Below, one piece after another: positions 11,926 through 23,833 of a stretch of DNA of 64,000 nucleotides. The position numbers were made by a program, and so were the translations under genes. Below the pieces are notes generated by a model. It saw only the letters and a list, made by a program, of their open reading frames with translations. It was not told the origin of the DNA and did not search any database. This DNA is from Sclerodactyla briareus (taxonomy: Eukaryota > Echinodermata > Holothuroidea > Dendrochirotida > Sclerodactylidae), in the NCBI GenBank assembly GCA_026419785.1, contig JAODTK010003921.1, positions 1 through 64,000 of the forward strand. The letters are read 5' to 3'. Within the stretch, counting starts at the first letter, position 1, and every line of letters starts with the position of its first letter.

Positions 11926-13732
11926 AACAAGTGGATCTTTGCTCAGACATAACAGATTCTTGACGAGTCGAGAACTGTTATGGGTAATAGACAATGATCC
12001 ACTTTTGACTGTGTCGAAAGCCTTGTTATCAGATGACGAGCGCAAACTGGGCCATGCTGTTACCACCTTCGGTCTCGCAATCAATTGAAGCTAGCGAGGT
12101 AAGCGCTGTATGAAATTCGTTGCCAGAGGAATGAAATGAGTTCGATACGGTTAGTTATCCAGGCGTGTGAATCTTTGACTACCACTACCCTGCCCAACCT
12201 GAGAGAAGAAGATGGGGGAATGGGTGAATTACCGAAGTCCCAGACATCTAAAGTTTGGATGTAGAAGAGAATGATTAAGCCACAAGTCAACTGAAACGAG
12301 ACTCGCTTATAACGTCAGCTTTCGCACATAACAACATCATCGATAACAGCTTCTCCTTTCTTGTAACTTCCCAAACCCAATAAATCTGACAATATGACAA
12401 TCTACGAACCCCGCCAAATGGCAGATTATAAATAACTTCGGATTTCTGACGATTGCTGAAATGTGGCATTATTCGAAGCGATAATCTTGGGTTTTCGATT
12501 CTCAACCAGGATATCGACAAGTTCCACCCCCCATCCCCAAGATTAAATATTCAATTCCACTCCAAATACTTCAACGATGAAACACGTTATACGTATTGAC
12601 AGCAATGATAACAGGGGGAGGGAAAATCGAAGTAGAATTACGCCTGAAGTCAATACCTTCTCCCCAGTATTCGAGGACTTTAAATGCAGATAATTGATTT
12701 TACCAGAACTCAACAAATGAATTGCAGTGGTTTGGAGGTATATCATGTCATCACATGCAGGAATTAGGTCAGCATAGCAGCGTCGTCGCCGATTCTGATG
12801 AGAGCCCCCCCCCCCTTCGATAGTGCCTTAACGACGTGGTATAGGGAAAAAGAAATGGGGCCATTAAAGTAACCCCGGAGGGCTCCTGTGTTGGAGATCA
12901 GAGGAATCAGAAAGACAAGTCAAAAAACTATCCTACAGGATCGTCATAATCCAATTGTCAAACCACTGGAAATACCAATCCTAAAGCGTCTTGAACATGA
13001 ATTGATGCTGGTGGATAATAAAGGACTGAGAAGATAAGACAATACGCTTGCAGAATTACCAGAATGCTAACGGGCAAGTACCGCGACCCGAATTCAAGAA
13101 TGGCATCCTCACAACTAAGACCGCAGCTCTACGCGAACTGCAGATGGACTGAAAAAAGGGCAACAGTAGGTTTAAAATTGCTCCAAGGGGAAAGGGCTCA
13201 TTTAATTTTTCGGGACTGACATGAGTGCACAACAAGGCGAAGCGAAGATCATTCATTAACGATATGCGTGGGATTTTAGAAACAGGTATAAGACACACTG
13301 TTTAACAATTGACGAAATTGTCCAAAGCTGGAAAAAGAGCGATGAAAATATGGTAATAAAAATCTTGGAAGCTCTCTCGCAAAATATCTCATACTCAATG
13401 AACTCTACAATGGATCCAACGAGTACCTTGGGTCATCCATAGTGCCACATTTAGTGAATTGAGATTTTGGTAATAAGGAAAAGACTCTGGAGGATGCTCC
13501 AGCAAGTTGACACTAGAGAAGCCTGTGACATATTCACATGCCGGGACCGGATTGCTTGGAAATATAATGGTCGCAATCAAGGAAGTCAGCATTAACAGTT
13601 TTGAGGAAGCAATGAACGTCGCATAAGATCGTGATAGGTGGAAGTGGTATAATCATTGAGCATCATCCGGATAGACGAGACCAATATACAAGGCAAACAG
13701 ATAGGTCTTCATACCGCGGCGCGTTCACTAAT
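11926..13732. repeat. Long spacer, second part; paralogous to 49,690-51,540
   Basis: It is collinear with 49,690-51,540, sharing 'attcattaacgatatgcgtgggattttagaaacaggt' in pieces at 13,250 and 51,085. On the minus strand, NKAFDTVKSG near 12,030 and EAFDTV in the paralog resemble RT motif A (KAFDTV). It may be the N-terminal part of the retroelement at 9,480-11,060, split by the repeat between them. This is a weak match, so no element is called. Confidence 0.4.
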
Positions 13733-14945
13733 TAGGGGATAAATCCGAGGGTGTCGGGGCGTTCGTTGCATTTAGACCGATGAGAGTTCAGCGGGAGGTT
13801 CATAAATAAACACGAGAGGTATAGAAAGTACTGAAAAATTGACTTTACGTCTTTCTTCTGTTGTTCAATAAACATTCTCCTAAATCGGGCCAGTGACATC
13901 ATAATAGCCAATCACATAGTCAGAGTAACATTAAAATGACTCAGAGGCTAGATAGAAAGAATGTTAGGCATAGTTACACAAAATACAGCGGAACCACTGC
14001 ATTTGCAGTTTCTACACTGTTTATGCTTGCGCTAAATTAGAGCTGAACATTACTCGACTTAGGAAGAAACTTACACCCGACGTGCAGCTTGATCACATTT
14101 AGAAGACACCGATCCATGTTACACCGAAGCGTTAGACAATCTCTCAGTGGGATATCCAAGACTAACCGGTAACTCTGCGGATAAAGGTGATGTATTTTTC
14201 ATGATCCGCCGTTATCATCTCGAAACTGACGAGTTGTGTAGCCTAGCTTTTTGTAACGTTGAGATGTGCGTGTATCGTCTAGTGCAGGTCGGTGACTTGC
14301 AAAACATTAGTCGTATTCGAAGGCGAAGTGATCCAATTTGAGAGATATTTGCCATGACGTATTGACTATGGGACCATGACATTTGTGGACATTGTCGGGT
14401 GATATTTTTTTGAGTAGCTGCGTAGTATTTGTGTTTTGGACCTGTAATTTTGAGAGATGAGCGTCGCCTTGCCTTGTATTTTGTAGTTGTAATTTCGTGA
14501 GCCAGACTTGCTGGCGCTGGGTTGTGTGCTTGCATTTCAAGCGCTCTATAGGCATATATGCAGCGGCACTGTACCGTACACAACAGTGTGGAGTATAGTA
14601 CTATGTAGCGGTGTTTTTGTTCACAGAACAGCTCTGTGTGTGCGCTGGCTATGTATGTAATTAAATGGAAATTTGTGTGTGACCACACAATGTGTCACCC
14701 CCAAAGCAGCTATTGCAAAAAACAAAGCTGAAGAGTTCATTTGTGAGCTGGCTGGTACATATAATTACAGTTCTATGGATGCTCCCAGCTAAACAATCAG
14801 ATTTCCACAATATTCATAAATTCTCCCAATTTTCTCTCTGCAAAAGAGAGAGGGTTCGAATGGCATTTCAAACATGGTTCTCGGAATAAAACTTTTTGAC
14901 CAATGAGAATGCAGGAAACCAATAAAGGGTATTTATGAAATGTGC
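13733..14945. mobile_element. ~1.2-kb block-specific insertion of unknown type
   Basis: Block III reads directly from 'cgcgttcacta' into 'aatgtataatttattttcgcgcttcctgaag' (51,540-51,575). Here the equivalents are at 13,722 and ~14,946, separated by ~1.2 kb. It holds a minus-strand frame of 157 codons (14,215-14,688) with no recognised domain and no paralog to test it. No clear terminal repeats were found by eye. It could equally be a deletion in Block III. Confidence 0.4.
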
Positions 14946-16900
14946 AATGTAATTTTGCGCTTCATGAAGGTTCATACAGATTTACTATTCACATATAAAC
15001 TATAAATGGTTTTGCCTATATACAGTTAGTTGTTCAAAGAGTGAAAGCTCTTCTCTCCTATTTCTAGCGCTTCTGAACTTCATACTGTAAAACAAGCAAA
15101 CGTCTGTTTTTACCCTGGATTAAGTTGTTCTGCACAATCTATGCCAACATGATATGCGGGACAGGGGCGGGGGGGGGGGAGGGGGGAGGGGGATAATTAT
15201 AACCTATAATAATAGCAGGACTTGTGTGAACACGTGTGATGAAAGTGTTACTGTAAGGTGGGATGTGAGCGCCGCCCCCGTTAGCTGCCCAGAGATGTGT
15301 ATGAGGTCGGAGCGAAAGTGAACCCGGGGTGTACAGGAAGAGTCTTCTACTGATGATCAGAGATGGAAAGTTTGCTAGTCGGTGAGTAGGCTCTCCCTTG
15401 ATACAATCAGACTATAAACCGATCTTCAGTTTAATATGTCATTACGTGGTCAAGTTCGAATTGACCAGTTCACAGTATTAGTAATGACACTATTAGGTAT
15501 ATATAGTCGGTTTGTATGTCAAACGTCACTGCCCTATAGACCCAGATCCGCTCAACGGGGACTGCCACACAACAGTTCTATCGAGGGTTTTCGAAACTAA
15601 ATTCTGATTCTACAGAAAATTCATGATAAATGTCATGCCCCAAGCCGCGCCCCGATAAGTGTTATGATCAAAGAATGAAGGCAAATCGATCCAGTTTTCA
15701 TGTGCTAATGGTTGAGTGAACCTGAAAAATTTGACGACTATGAGTGATGATTTAGTTTATACTCTCGGTTGATTTTTCACGATGGGACTGTGCATGTTCG
15801 AAAAAACAACTGCATGCTTGAATTCAAAAGAGATTATATTGTGGTGAATGGAAAACTTCTATATAGGTCCAAACCCCACATTACGGTGTCCCACGTTGGA
15901 AAATATTGACCAGCGAAGTCGAAGTTTGGGCAATTTGGCAGATAAATTCGAGTCCCTAAGTTGTGCAATGAACGCATACGTCGCATGACGTCACAGTTAA
16001 CAACAAACGATTAATTATGGTATGTATTTTATTGTTTCATCATGCAAATAACGCAACAATCAGCTGAACAGCACGGAACACTACCAGACCACACTACAAA
16101 ATCCCGTTCATAGGACGTATTACTTTGAAGTTTAAAATCAGTATAAGAAAATATTTGCTGGGTTGGGCAAGGAATACATATTCATTATTAAGGATGGGGT
16201 GCTTTTCAATCTCGCGCAATACACAGGCACAAATTATACCCGTAAGTCGTATAAACGTGGGGACTTTGGACTGAGCGCATTTAGTTGATTAGCCGCTTAT
16301 AATGTATCCCGTAGTGTCCTTTAGTTGTGAATGGTTCATTCACCTTTCGCTTTCATTGCCTGATATAAAGAACACTTTTTGTTTGTTATTGCCGAATGAA
16401 ATGAGCCTGCCTAGGAAAGGTCGTTTTTCAAGTTCGTTAACTATGTATAGAGGAATCAGCAGGGTAATAGCCCGCAGGCACGACAAGAAGTAATCGACCT
16501 GGCTGTTCACGGGCATGTAGTGAATAGACTACGTAGTCTATATCGATTGTAGTGCGCAATGTTGTCTGTTTCATTCTCGGAGTTAGTCAGAGACACCGGG
16601 AAAGGTTTGCTGGATATCTCCGCGATTTGTTTGAACATTTGGATTAGGCAGAGTGGCTATATATACGTCTGGCAATGGACAGGATGTTCGATTAGTTAAC
16701 ATTCTGTCCTGAAGAGACCCGAAGTGACACGGTAGCCAATTTGCATCTTCCAGTCTTGACCCGCTTAGATTATAAGCCTACCTCAACCCTTACAGAGGAT
16801 CGGCGACCACCATTAATGGGAGATTGGGGCTAGTGCACGATTCTGGTAGAAGAGAACAACGGTTTACTAAGAAGGAAGTTTTCCACGAACGGTATGGTTC
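14946..16900. repeat. Long spacer, third part; paralogous to 51,560-53,260
   Basis: It is collinear with 51,560-53,260, for example 'tttactattcac..ta.aactataaa' and 'ctctcctatttctag'. A G-rich run lies at 15,171-15,191. A 63-codon plus frame at 16,302-16,493 keeps only fragments in the paralog and is not called. Confidence 0.55.
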
Positions 16901-16939
16901 TCATATGAATCAGATAACGGAGTGTTACTACCACCTTAC

Positions 16940-17287
16940 GATTTGCCCAAATGTCCAGTGTTCTTGATGCCGGCTGATTTGGTCCAAATATCAATTACGA
17001 TTGTGGTATGTGAATGGTGGAGAGTTCGGGAGGATATGTAAACCTCACGGTGCGTTAACAGACACGTATCAACATATGTACCAACCCAATGAAGAGATGG
17101 GTTGTGTTCACTGGGCAAAATTTGGCCCTAAGTTGTCCAAGGAGACATGTTGAATATCACTGAGGGGTAGACGATTAGAAATCCCATTCGTGAAACTGTC
17201 GTAAAAACGCGAATATGTCCTCCAATCACCGAAGAAAATGGCCGTCACAATCGATTGAACCCCCCCCCCCACCCCCCCCCCCCCCCG

Positions 17288-17321
<34 letters not shown>

Positions 17322-17565
17322 ACCCAATAACAGTAGCTGCCTTCGTAGTTCTGACGATACAACAACCGACAATGATTTCTGTAGATTCCTTCCTAATTAT
17401 CATCCCCATGACTTTCTGCAAGACAGTATAAACACCTCGACTTGCAGTTATATCAGCCGGCGTGGAACCTTTCCTGATTGTAGTAGATATCAAAACGAAT
17501 TTATGACCTCATATACGTACATGGGACAGGATGCGGACTTCGGCATTCTGTCTTGTGTCTGATAC
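16940..17565 (+). pseudogene. Alpha-type receptor ectodomain (Ig-like, degenerate)
   Basis: Reading the plus strand, 17,440-17,552 gives CSYISRRGTFPDC and, further on, YMGQDADFGILSCV. The spacing of an early Cys and a later D-x-D-x-G-x-x-x-C is what the end of an Ig fold looks like. An earlier stretch (17,000-17,135) reads LWYVNGGEFGRICKPHGAL and may be another piece. The two are separated by a 60-base poly-C tract, so they may be different exons. The TM-encoding copy follows directly. The Ig assignment rests on weak motifs; an unrelated secreted domain is possible. Confidence 0.35.
17261..17322. repeat. Poly-C tract (~60 bases, nearly pure C)
   Basis: An almost uninterrupted C run with a few A/G interruptions. 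It creates artificial poly-Pro and poly-Gly frames. The opposite strand is G-only and could form G-quadruplexes. Length is probably uncertain in the assembly. Confidence 0.9.
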
Positions 17566-17790
17566 AAAAGATGGGACTTGGAAATAACGAGGCTGATTCA
17601 ACAAAAAAGTACAACGGCGACAGCTACTATCGAACGACTGGCAACCGAGTCCGCCAGCCATGCGGCCAAGTCATCCCAGCAATACGAATCGGGTCCCAGG
17701 CAGGTCGGTATTGATTCTCCTAATAGTGATTTTAGTGATCAGTGTATATTTCTGCAGAAAAGAAGCGGAGAAAAAGAAGTCACTTGACTT
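17566..17790 (+). pseudogene. Alpha-type receptor copy 2: Ser/Thr stalk and TM
   Basis: 17,578-17,700 encodes a Ser/Thr-rich stalk (STTATATIERLATES). After a one-base shift, 17,715-17,760 encodes the helix ILLIVILVISVYF followed by CRK and a basic, Ser-containing anchor. This is the best preserved alpha TM segment. The tail unit is missing because the next tandem copy starts at ~17,790. It belongs with the Ig-like end at 17,440-17,552. Confidence 0.5.
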
Positions 17791-18250
17791 GCAGGTTATA
17801 TCATTAGGCGGGAACCTTTCTCTGACTTGTTAAGGGATATCCAAACGCATTTATGACCTCATATACATGGAACATGATGCGGACTTCGGTAATTCTGTTC
17901 GTGAGTAGAGGATACACGACAGGGAGTTTGCTGGAAAATTCCGAGGCAGCTTCACAAACGTAACCGGAACGACTTTTTCCGTGAATTGTACAGTCGTCGT
18001 CGAGTTGAAAAATACAACTGCGGACCGCTGCTATTGACCGCGTACTCCAGCGACTGCCGTCATCCCTTCAGCAATACGACTCTGGATCCGCGGTCTGGTT
18101 TTGTGATTCTACTCGATCATAGTTGATTTCATTATCAGTGTATATCTTTTGCAGAAAGCGAAAAAGTCACTTGACCTACAACAGACTAGCGATGAACAAA
18201 TGGTTACTTAGAGCTTTGCTGCGAAATCTACCACTTAATGTTCGCTGATA
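17790..18250 (+). pseudogene. Alpha-type receptor copy 3: tandem duplicate of Ig end, stalk and TM
   Basis: 17,790-17,905 repeats the Ig-like end of 17,440-17,560 ('atttatgacctcatatac', 'gatgcggacttcgg'). It continues with NVTGTTFSVNCTVVVELKN (17,960-18,020), which looks like a beta-sandwich strand with an N-glycosylation site and a Cys. A hydrophobic segment with IISVYLLQKAKKSLDL follows (18,120-18,175). The last part corresponds to copy 1 downstream of its TM. Several frameshifts are present. Confidence 0.45.
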
Positions 18251-18289
18251 GCGATGTTCATCCAATGGGTTTGTGTACTAATATTATTT

Positions 18290-19540
18290 CGGACTATGAA
18301 CATGATCAATTAGTGTCGATGCCACTGATCGCCATACGTAAGAACTTACCACTTCTTACTGTGCCACTGCCTGTCATGTACACATTAAATAATACATCCG
18401 TATCTACATGTTTTTTATTTAGTTCATTTAACAGTTTGTATTTGGTACTTGTGACCATATACAATCAAACCAAAGCAAAACCTGTTTTGGCAACCTCTTA
18501 CAGTCGAAATGAAACTGAGATCCCTCATAAGTTTTGAAGAATATGGCAAAACATTTCGCCTTCTCTCTCTACCATCAGGTGGGCAAAATTATGGCCGATT
18601 TAGTTGAAGAGACTTCGAGTGGACATTGCACTGCTTCTAGTCGTGACCTACACTCAATGTATATACGTGTACATGCGTAAAATCTTCAATGTTTATCTTC
18701 CTCCCTCCCATTAATTTTTTCCACGTTTTTGCTTCAATATTCCCCATTAATGTTATATCTGTTTTTGAAAATGACAATTCGAGAAGATTGACCCCTTTAT
18801 GGCCCTTCTGCTTCACTTCTTCACAAAACGATGGACGAACTAATGTGTTATATTCCTGTTAACTGTCATCTATACCAGTATATAATATTAACTTACACAT
18901 GTGTATTTACGCCAGGAAAGGAAAATAACAATACCACGTACACACTACGCTCATCGCGACCCATAACGGTAAGAAGATCGTGTATGGTTGGCCAAAAGGC
19001 TCTTGTCATTGCAAACAGGCCCACGGCCATAACTATGCTCACCACGACCATTTCGATTGACGAGATCGTGGGCATAGCCCCTTCCACACCCACACTTCCT
19101 TGACCCCTACTGCCCTCATCACGACCATTACGATCAAACGGATCAACACAATCGTGGCATAAAGCCTAAGACCCCTTTAGAGGGGGGGGGAGGGTGGTAG
19201 GGCCCGGCTCTACTACTTTAGTTTTTATTCCTTCCGAGGCATTTTTTTTGCAGTCTTGTTTGTGCTTATGGGCGTGCGTGGCTGGATGTGTGTTTGTCAT
19301 GTTGTGTGTGACCTTCTTGTCAGCACTATATCTTAACGAACGCAAACAGGTTCAAATTAGGCATGTTGGGTTCTCAGTGGACGATGAACCCCTGTTATTT
19401 TCCGTGTCAGTTCCACAGTACTTCAAGGTCACGACAGTTCAAAAAAAACCTTGTCATCACTATATCTAACGCAGACAATTTTATTAAGTTTATATATTAC
19501 GTTATGTCGGTTCCACTGTAGATGTGAGTTTTTCGTCCAG
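18290..19540. repeat. Spacer paralogous to 54,640-55,845
   Basis: It starts with 'ccactgatcgccatac.' (18,325 and 54,661) and continues collinearly through 'cgccaggaa.ggaaaat', 'gtatggt.ggccaaaaggctcttg' and 'cataaagcctaagacccc'. Plus and minus frames of 90-100 codons here are not maintained in the paralog. Confidence 0.6.
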
Positions 19541-20650
19541 GTAAGTTTCGAAAGATTGTCTCAACGCGGTTCGTGCAACATCGACCGGCCGGTTTATCCT
19601 CATGACCTTTACACAATATCATTATCATACATTTGCCATCGTGCGAGGCTCATAGCAGTCGCATACAGCCATGGTAATACAAGGTACACGCTGTATTCGT
19701 GTTGTTTCTCTCTGTCATTTGAACTATGCTTCATCGCCAGTATCTGCACGGAATTTTAGGGACACAAAAATATTTCTACTTCATTACACGACCCAACTTT
19801 CTTAATTCTGATAAGTGTTTTGTATAAAGTCTTATGGAGGGAGGGAAATATGACAATTTTGTTTTATTCCTCGTCCACACGATCTTCGGAAGGTGAAAAA
19901 GTTGTGCTTGCCTTATCGGACGTGTAGTTTAACCTTCATCTTTGTGCCAGAAGTTTGTTCGTCATCAGTAGACACAAATTGTTCTTTGTGGGTACAAAAT
20001 GTTGAGGCACCAACCACGCTTTACTCGTAGTGTTGCGGTCAGCGGCGTGATCCCATATGCTGCATCTCCAAAGGAATTCTCCGACTATCACTTTGGGATA
20101 TTATCTAGGAAAAAACTCTATGAACCCCTAGCTGGTACCGAATTGAGGATCTGTCCAGGAATCCTAGGCTGAGCCTCCTCATGCTCAGTGAGTAGGAGGA
20201 CGTAGACATCTACAAGAAAGGAATTAGGCCTAAACGAGAAGTCCCAGTGCTCCCGGCCACGACAGATACATGTACCTATTCCGCTTCGACCCTCCGTTGA
20301 GTTGGAGAAGTTGGTAAAATGTCCAAAAATGCTTTCCAGCACTCCGCAGGATCTCCCACTTCATGTTCACACAAAGCAGCTATGAAACATACCGGTAATA
20401 TTAACGGCCTGTCCATGTTTACTACTTTGTATTGGCAGGGTCACTGCAGAAGCTGTATATCCAGAAATAAAGCACTATCATTGTGTCTTAATTATTCAAT
20501 CTCACTCGGTAATTCGTTTTACAAGCACAACGAAATAGGGTTGCAGCTTCACGCGTGTATTTTTACGCTTGTTTCAGGCTTTTTTTTCGGTTATTTTCCC
20601 ACAGCCTATCACCCTTCGTGTATACTTACGGTCCTCTTCTGGCGCTACCA
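19540..20650. repeat. Spacer module, copy 2
   Basis: This is the second copy of the 4,590-5,745 module. It is uninterrupted at 20,110-20,150, which is the reference used to see the insertion at 56,493-58,032. Confidence 0.65.
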
Positions 20651-20679
20651 TCTGCCCTATACTCAGATCCTCACCATAG

Positions 20680-21250
20680 TCCCTTCGTTGATAGTTGGCT
20701 CTGAACATAGTACATCTTGTCCTTTACGCATTTATCCATCTCTTTCAAATCACGGAAGCTGGTAGAGGTATAACCTGTCTGGTAGGCTGTTCCAATTATT
20801 GTGACTCTATCGTAGTTCTTACGATGTTTATTGCGCTATTTAGGAAGAGTTTCTTACTATGACCTCTGGTTCTAATAGTTATGAACATTCATAAGGGGGG
20901 TTTCGTGATGTATCAAAAACTTCTGAAAGTACTTATCGAATCATCCACGCCTCCTAGTCGCCTCTCAACGGTAGGTTAACGCAGATCTGCCGTTGGTTTC
21001 GTGGTAACTCCTCGTCTCCATGTCGAATCGCTTTCGTTGTTCTTCTCTGTATATTCTCAATAGCCGTAACAGTTTCAATTATAATCGAGAAATATGCGCT
21101 TTGCATACACGAGTAGGGCGGCGATTTGTAAACCAATGCATGCATTGGTTGCCTTATTGATTTTCTCAGTATAGGTTCTCACAAAACCTACGGTCAAAAT
21201 CACACCAATGTCTACTGGTCTAGGTATTGTGTATGTGTTTTAGGTTGATA
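20680..21250 (-). mobile_element. Decayed CR1-like RT C-terminal fragment, copy 2
   Basis: The minus strand reads IENIQRRTTKAIRHGDE (~21,075-21,025), then NNWNSLPD (~20,770). These are the 'IE.IQRRATK' and '..WN.LP' landmarks of non-LTR RT C-termini. It is paralogous to 5,760-6,420. No catalytic motif is present. Confidence 0.72.
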
Positions 21251-22740
21251 TCATAAATATTATGTTCCAGCTTAGACATCTCTGTACCGTATCGTCCGCC
21301 CCACGTCGGTTCATTGTGGGTTTTTTGGTTTAGGTTTTTCACACAATGTCACGCGAAGCTCACCATGGCAATGAATTACAAAACTGAATAGTTTTATGGC
21401 TAGCGGCTACTGTAGTATAGGATACGTGAGAAAATGCGGGCTTCCGCGCAGCATTCACAGTAACACGGGCGTTTCCCAAATCTCGATACATTACCTTACG
21501 CAAATGAAATAACATGCCTCAAATTTGTCGCAGTAACGGCCCTATGAGAAGCTCCTTCGACAATGTGAAAATGAAACTAAGTTGTTTTCTTGAAAGCCCT
21601 TCAACAAGTTGTGATTCAAGGAACTAGAAGATGACTAGAGTGGTAGTGTTCCCATACGTGGATGATGTGAATACCTAAGTGAGTGGACAGGCCGTGGCCA
21701 GGTAGGCTCGAAGTAAACTCACAACTATATTTGGCATTATATTAAGGAGCAGATGCTGCTTGTAGAGTTGCAGGCATTAAGAGTCAAATACTCAACGCTG
21801 TTGCACGGAAACTGGTGTGGTATTTTCCCGCAGCTACCAAACCTCCGTGGCAACGCTTGTCCTTATAATACCTATTGACCAACTTCTTCTCTTTTCCTTT
21901 CTACTTCAATAGGCGTAGATTAGGGTTAATATATTATTGTTTAAATGTTTTCTTGGTTATAGACATTACGTTGATTGATATTTTTTACTTCTGATCTTCA
22001 TATAACATTATCAGGCCAAATGTCCCACATCTATAGAGAAAAGTCATTGGTTTATATTGTTCTAGAATAACTGTCATTAGCTCGTAATTATCTAAGATTA
22101 TTTAAATATCCCATAAGATTATTAGATCATTAGTAGCCTATTGCATTTCACTAGAGGTTGAAAAGTTTGGAAGGTGGAAGGGGAACAAATCTTGGGTAAT
22201 AGATATTAGCCAATGGTCGGCAGTACGACACGATAACTCGAACAAAACATGAACGGATCAAGGCCCCATACTAAGTATATTGCTGTGCCCCATAATAAGA
22301 CAGGAACCCGAGGTTCAGTCAGAGAAAGAATACAAGTTCAAGAATATGGACACCTAACTATATATTTAAAAAAAAATTGATGTAAATGAGAGGTATGGTA
22401 CTCATTGGTATGAGTAAAACAAAAAAATGAGGATGTACTTCTGAGGTAACTTGGCAAGAAGAATGTTTTTTCAAGTGTGATTTTCACATCAAGGAGTAGG
22501 ATTTTGAGAAGCTATAGAAATAGTGCTCACGGGGGGGGAACGGGAGCTGCAAGAGAATATGCAACTTTGACTCATTAGTTAGCCTATGCATTTCAATAGT
22601 TTATGTGTCTTCAATTACTTCCGATTGCCAACTATCAGAATATTCCTATTGTGAATGCCCCCCCCCCCCACCCTTCCATAATCCATAACATCATACGGAA
22701 CGTTTAAACTGTTCCGGAGGAGAGAGGGCGGTCGACAAAA
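21251..22740. other. Intergenic spacer upstream of a beta unit
   Basis: No gene is recognised in 21,251-22,740. The part 22,140-22,740 matches 43,390-44,150 and 58,880-59,280, for example 'gatgtaaatgagaggt', 'gaggtaactt.ggcaagaagaat', 'cctattgtgaatg' and then a C run. 21,640-22,140 is AT-rich and unassigned. Confidence 0.5.
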
Positions 22741-22769
22741 ACGATGAAATCCCAACCTGGCGAGTTACT

Positions 22770-23270
22770 CCGTTGGCATGTAAGAGTAATTTCCAGTTTA
22801 AGGAACGTGAGGGTTTTGGGGTCACCTTGAATGACCTGAGGGTCAAAAACATCAAAGGCAGTCAAGAAATCTCTATGCTCTTCGGCCTTATGGTATTTCT
22901 TCCATTGGCGAAATGCCAGACCGAATTTTCGCTAACACGTTCAAGCGGATGGAGCACAATCAAACGAACCTGTATAATGGCAACATGTATTGGGACATGG
23001 AGGGGGACTACATCTGTCACTACAATGGAGAGGTACACCGCAAAGGTCCTCTAGTGATTTCGATCATTGTGAGGAGCTTGCTTGCCTTCTGTTGATATAT
23101 TCTCTTTGTAATTCATACCCACACTGTTATTGCGTTAGTGTTCGCCAAAACAAGATAACGGCTAATCTGCAGCAACGCATAACGAAAAGCAGAAACGGCG
23201 CAAGAATGGTAACTCGACTCTGTGTTCCTGCATTAGAGTTTTCTTCCGCTTGGCGTGAACTGCTATAAAA
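22770..23270 (+). pseudogene. Beta unit, copy 1: short secreted or membrane protein
   Basis: ATG at 22,875 opens a good signal peptide, MLFGLMVFLPLAKCQ. After one frameshift the 22,913 frame gives NQTNLYNGNMYWDMEGDYIC and then GPLVISIIV, the start of a hydrophobic stretch that is best preserved at 59,590. DMEGDYIC resembles the D-x-G-x-Y-x-C end of an Ig fold, but only ~35 residues separate it from the signal peptide, too few for a whole domain. A basic region (TANLQQRITKSRNGARM) follows. It lies directly upstream of gamma-B. The family is not recognised. Confidence 0.45.
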
Positions 23271-23760
23271 TTGAATTGTTCATAGTGCATGTGTCAACAG
23301 CTACTGATATTAATAACGATGAACCGGACATAATAAAAAAATAAATATGCTGTTATCCATATACTTACCTTTACCTGGAACCTACGATAAGTGGAAGACG
23401 CGTTAGTGTTAAAATTTCAGATTGTGCATTAACTGAACGCTTTAGACCAGTTCTATGTTTAGAACTTTCCAATAGTAGTAGTTTGATCACAGAGCATGCT
23501 TAGTCCGGCTATAATATTATTATCGTAACTCCGACAATTAGTATTTGAGTGAGACTTAGAGCACGATGAACTAGGTGCACTGACTCGAGAGATAAGTCGT
23601 GTATATAGGGGGAGCAGAGTAGAGCATTATTCCTCTGAAATAATCGGTATGAAAGGACTCGGGAAAGTGGATTTGACATGAAATCTAAAATTTGCTCCAT
23701 TGTCCCTCGCTTCTGAGTAGAGCGTTAAACTGTCTCTTCGATGCTTCACTCGAAAGGGGT
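23271..23760. repeat. Beta-gamma linker shared with 59,830-60,500
   Basis: 'attttgagtgagacttagag' and 'tcctctgaaataatcgg' recur at 60,294 and 60,372. This is presumably gamma promoter-proximal DNA. A minus frame of 63 codons (23,509-23,700) is not preserved. Confidence 0.55.
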
Positions 23761-23833
23761 GTTATATAGTTGCAACAACCAATCCTTAAACAGTTCGCCG
23801 GATAGTTTTAGACGGTAAATTGTTACTGTAACA
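23761..23833 (+). promoter_or_regulatory. Candidate gamma-B core promoter with TATATAG
   Basis: TATATAG at 23,763-23,769 lies ~70 bases before the candidate ATG (23,834). The stretch 'ccaatccttaaacagttcg' between them is identical at 60,520-60,538 upstream of gamma-E. Conservation between paralogs may simply reflect recent duplication. Confidence 0.35.

Noticed and set aside
11990..12060. KAFDTV as RT motif A of the 9.5-11 kb element
   Set aside because: It is 1.6 kb from motif C with an unrelated repeat between; kept only as a note.
14815..14870. 'gggttcgaatggc' as a tRNA T-arm
   Set aside because: No matching acceptor, D-arm or anticodon arm could be drawn around it; no tRNA or rRNA gene was found anywhere in the window.
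17108..17493. Poly-Gly and poly-Pro proteins
   Set aside because: These are artefacts of the poly-C tract read in several frames.
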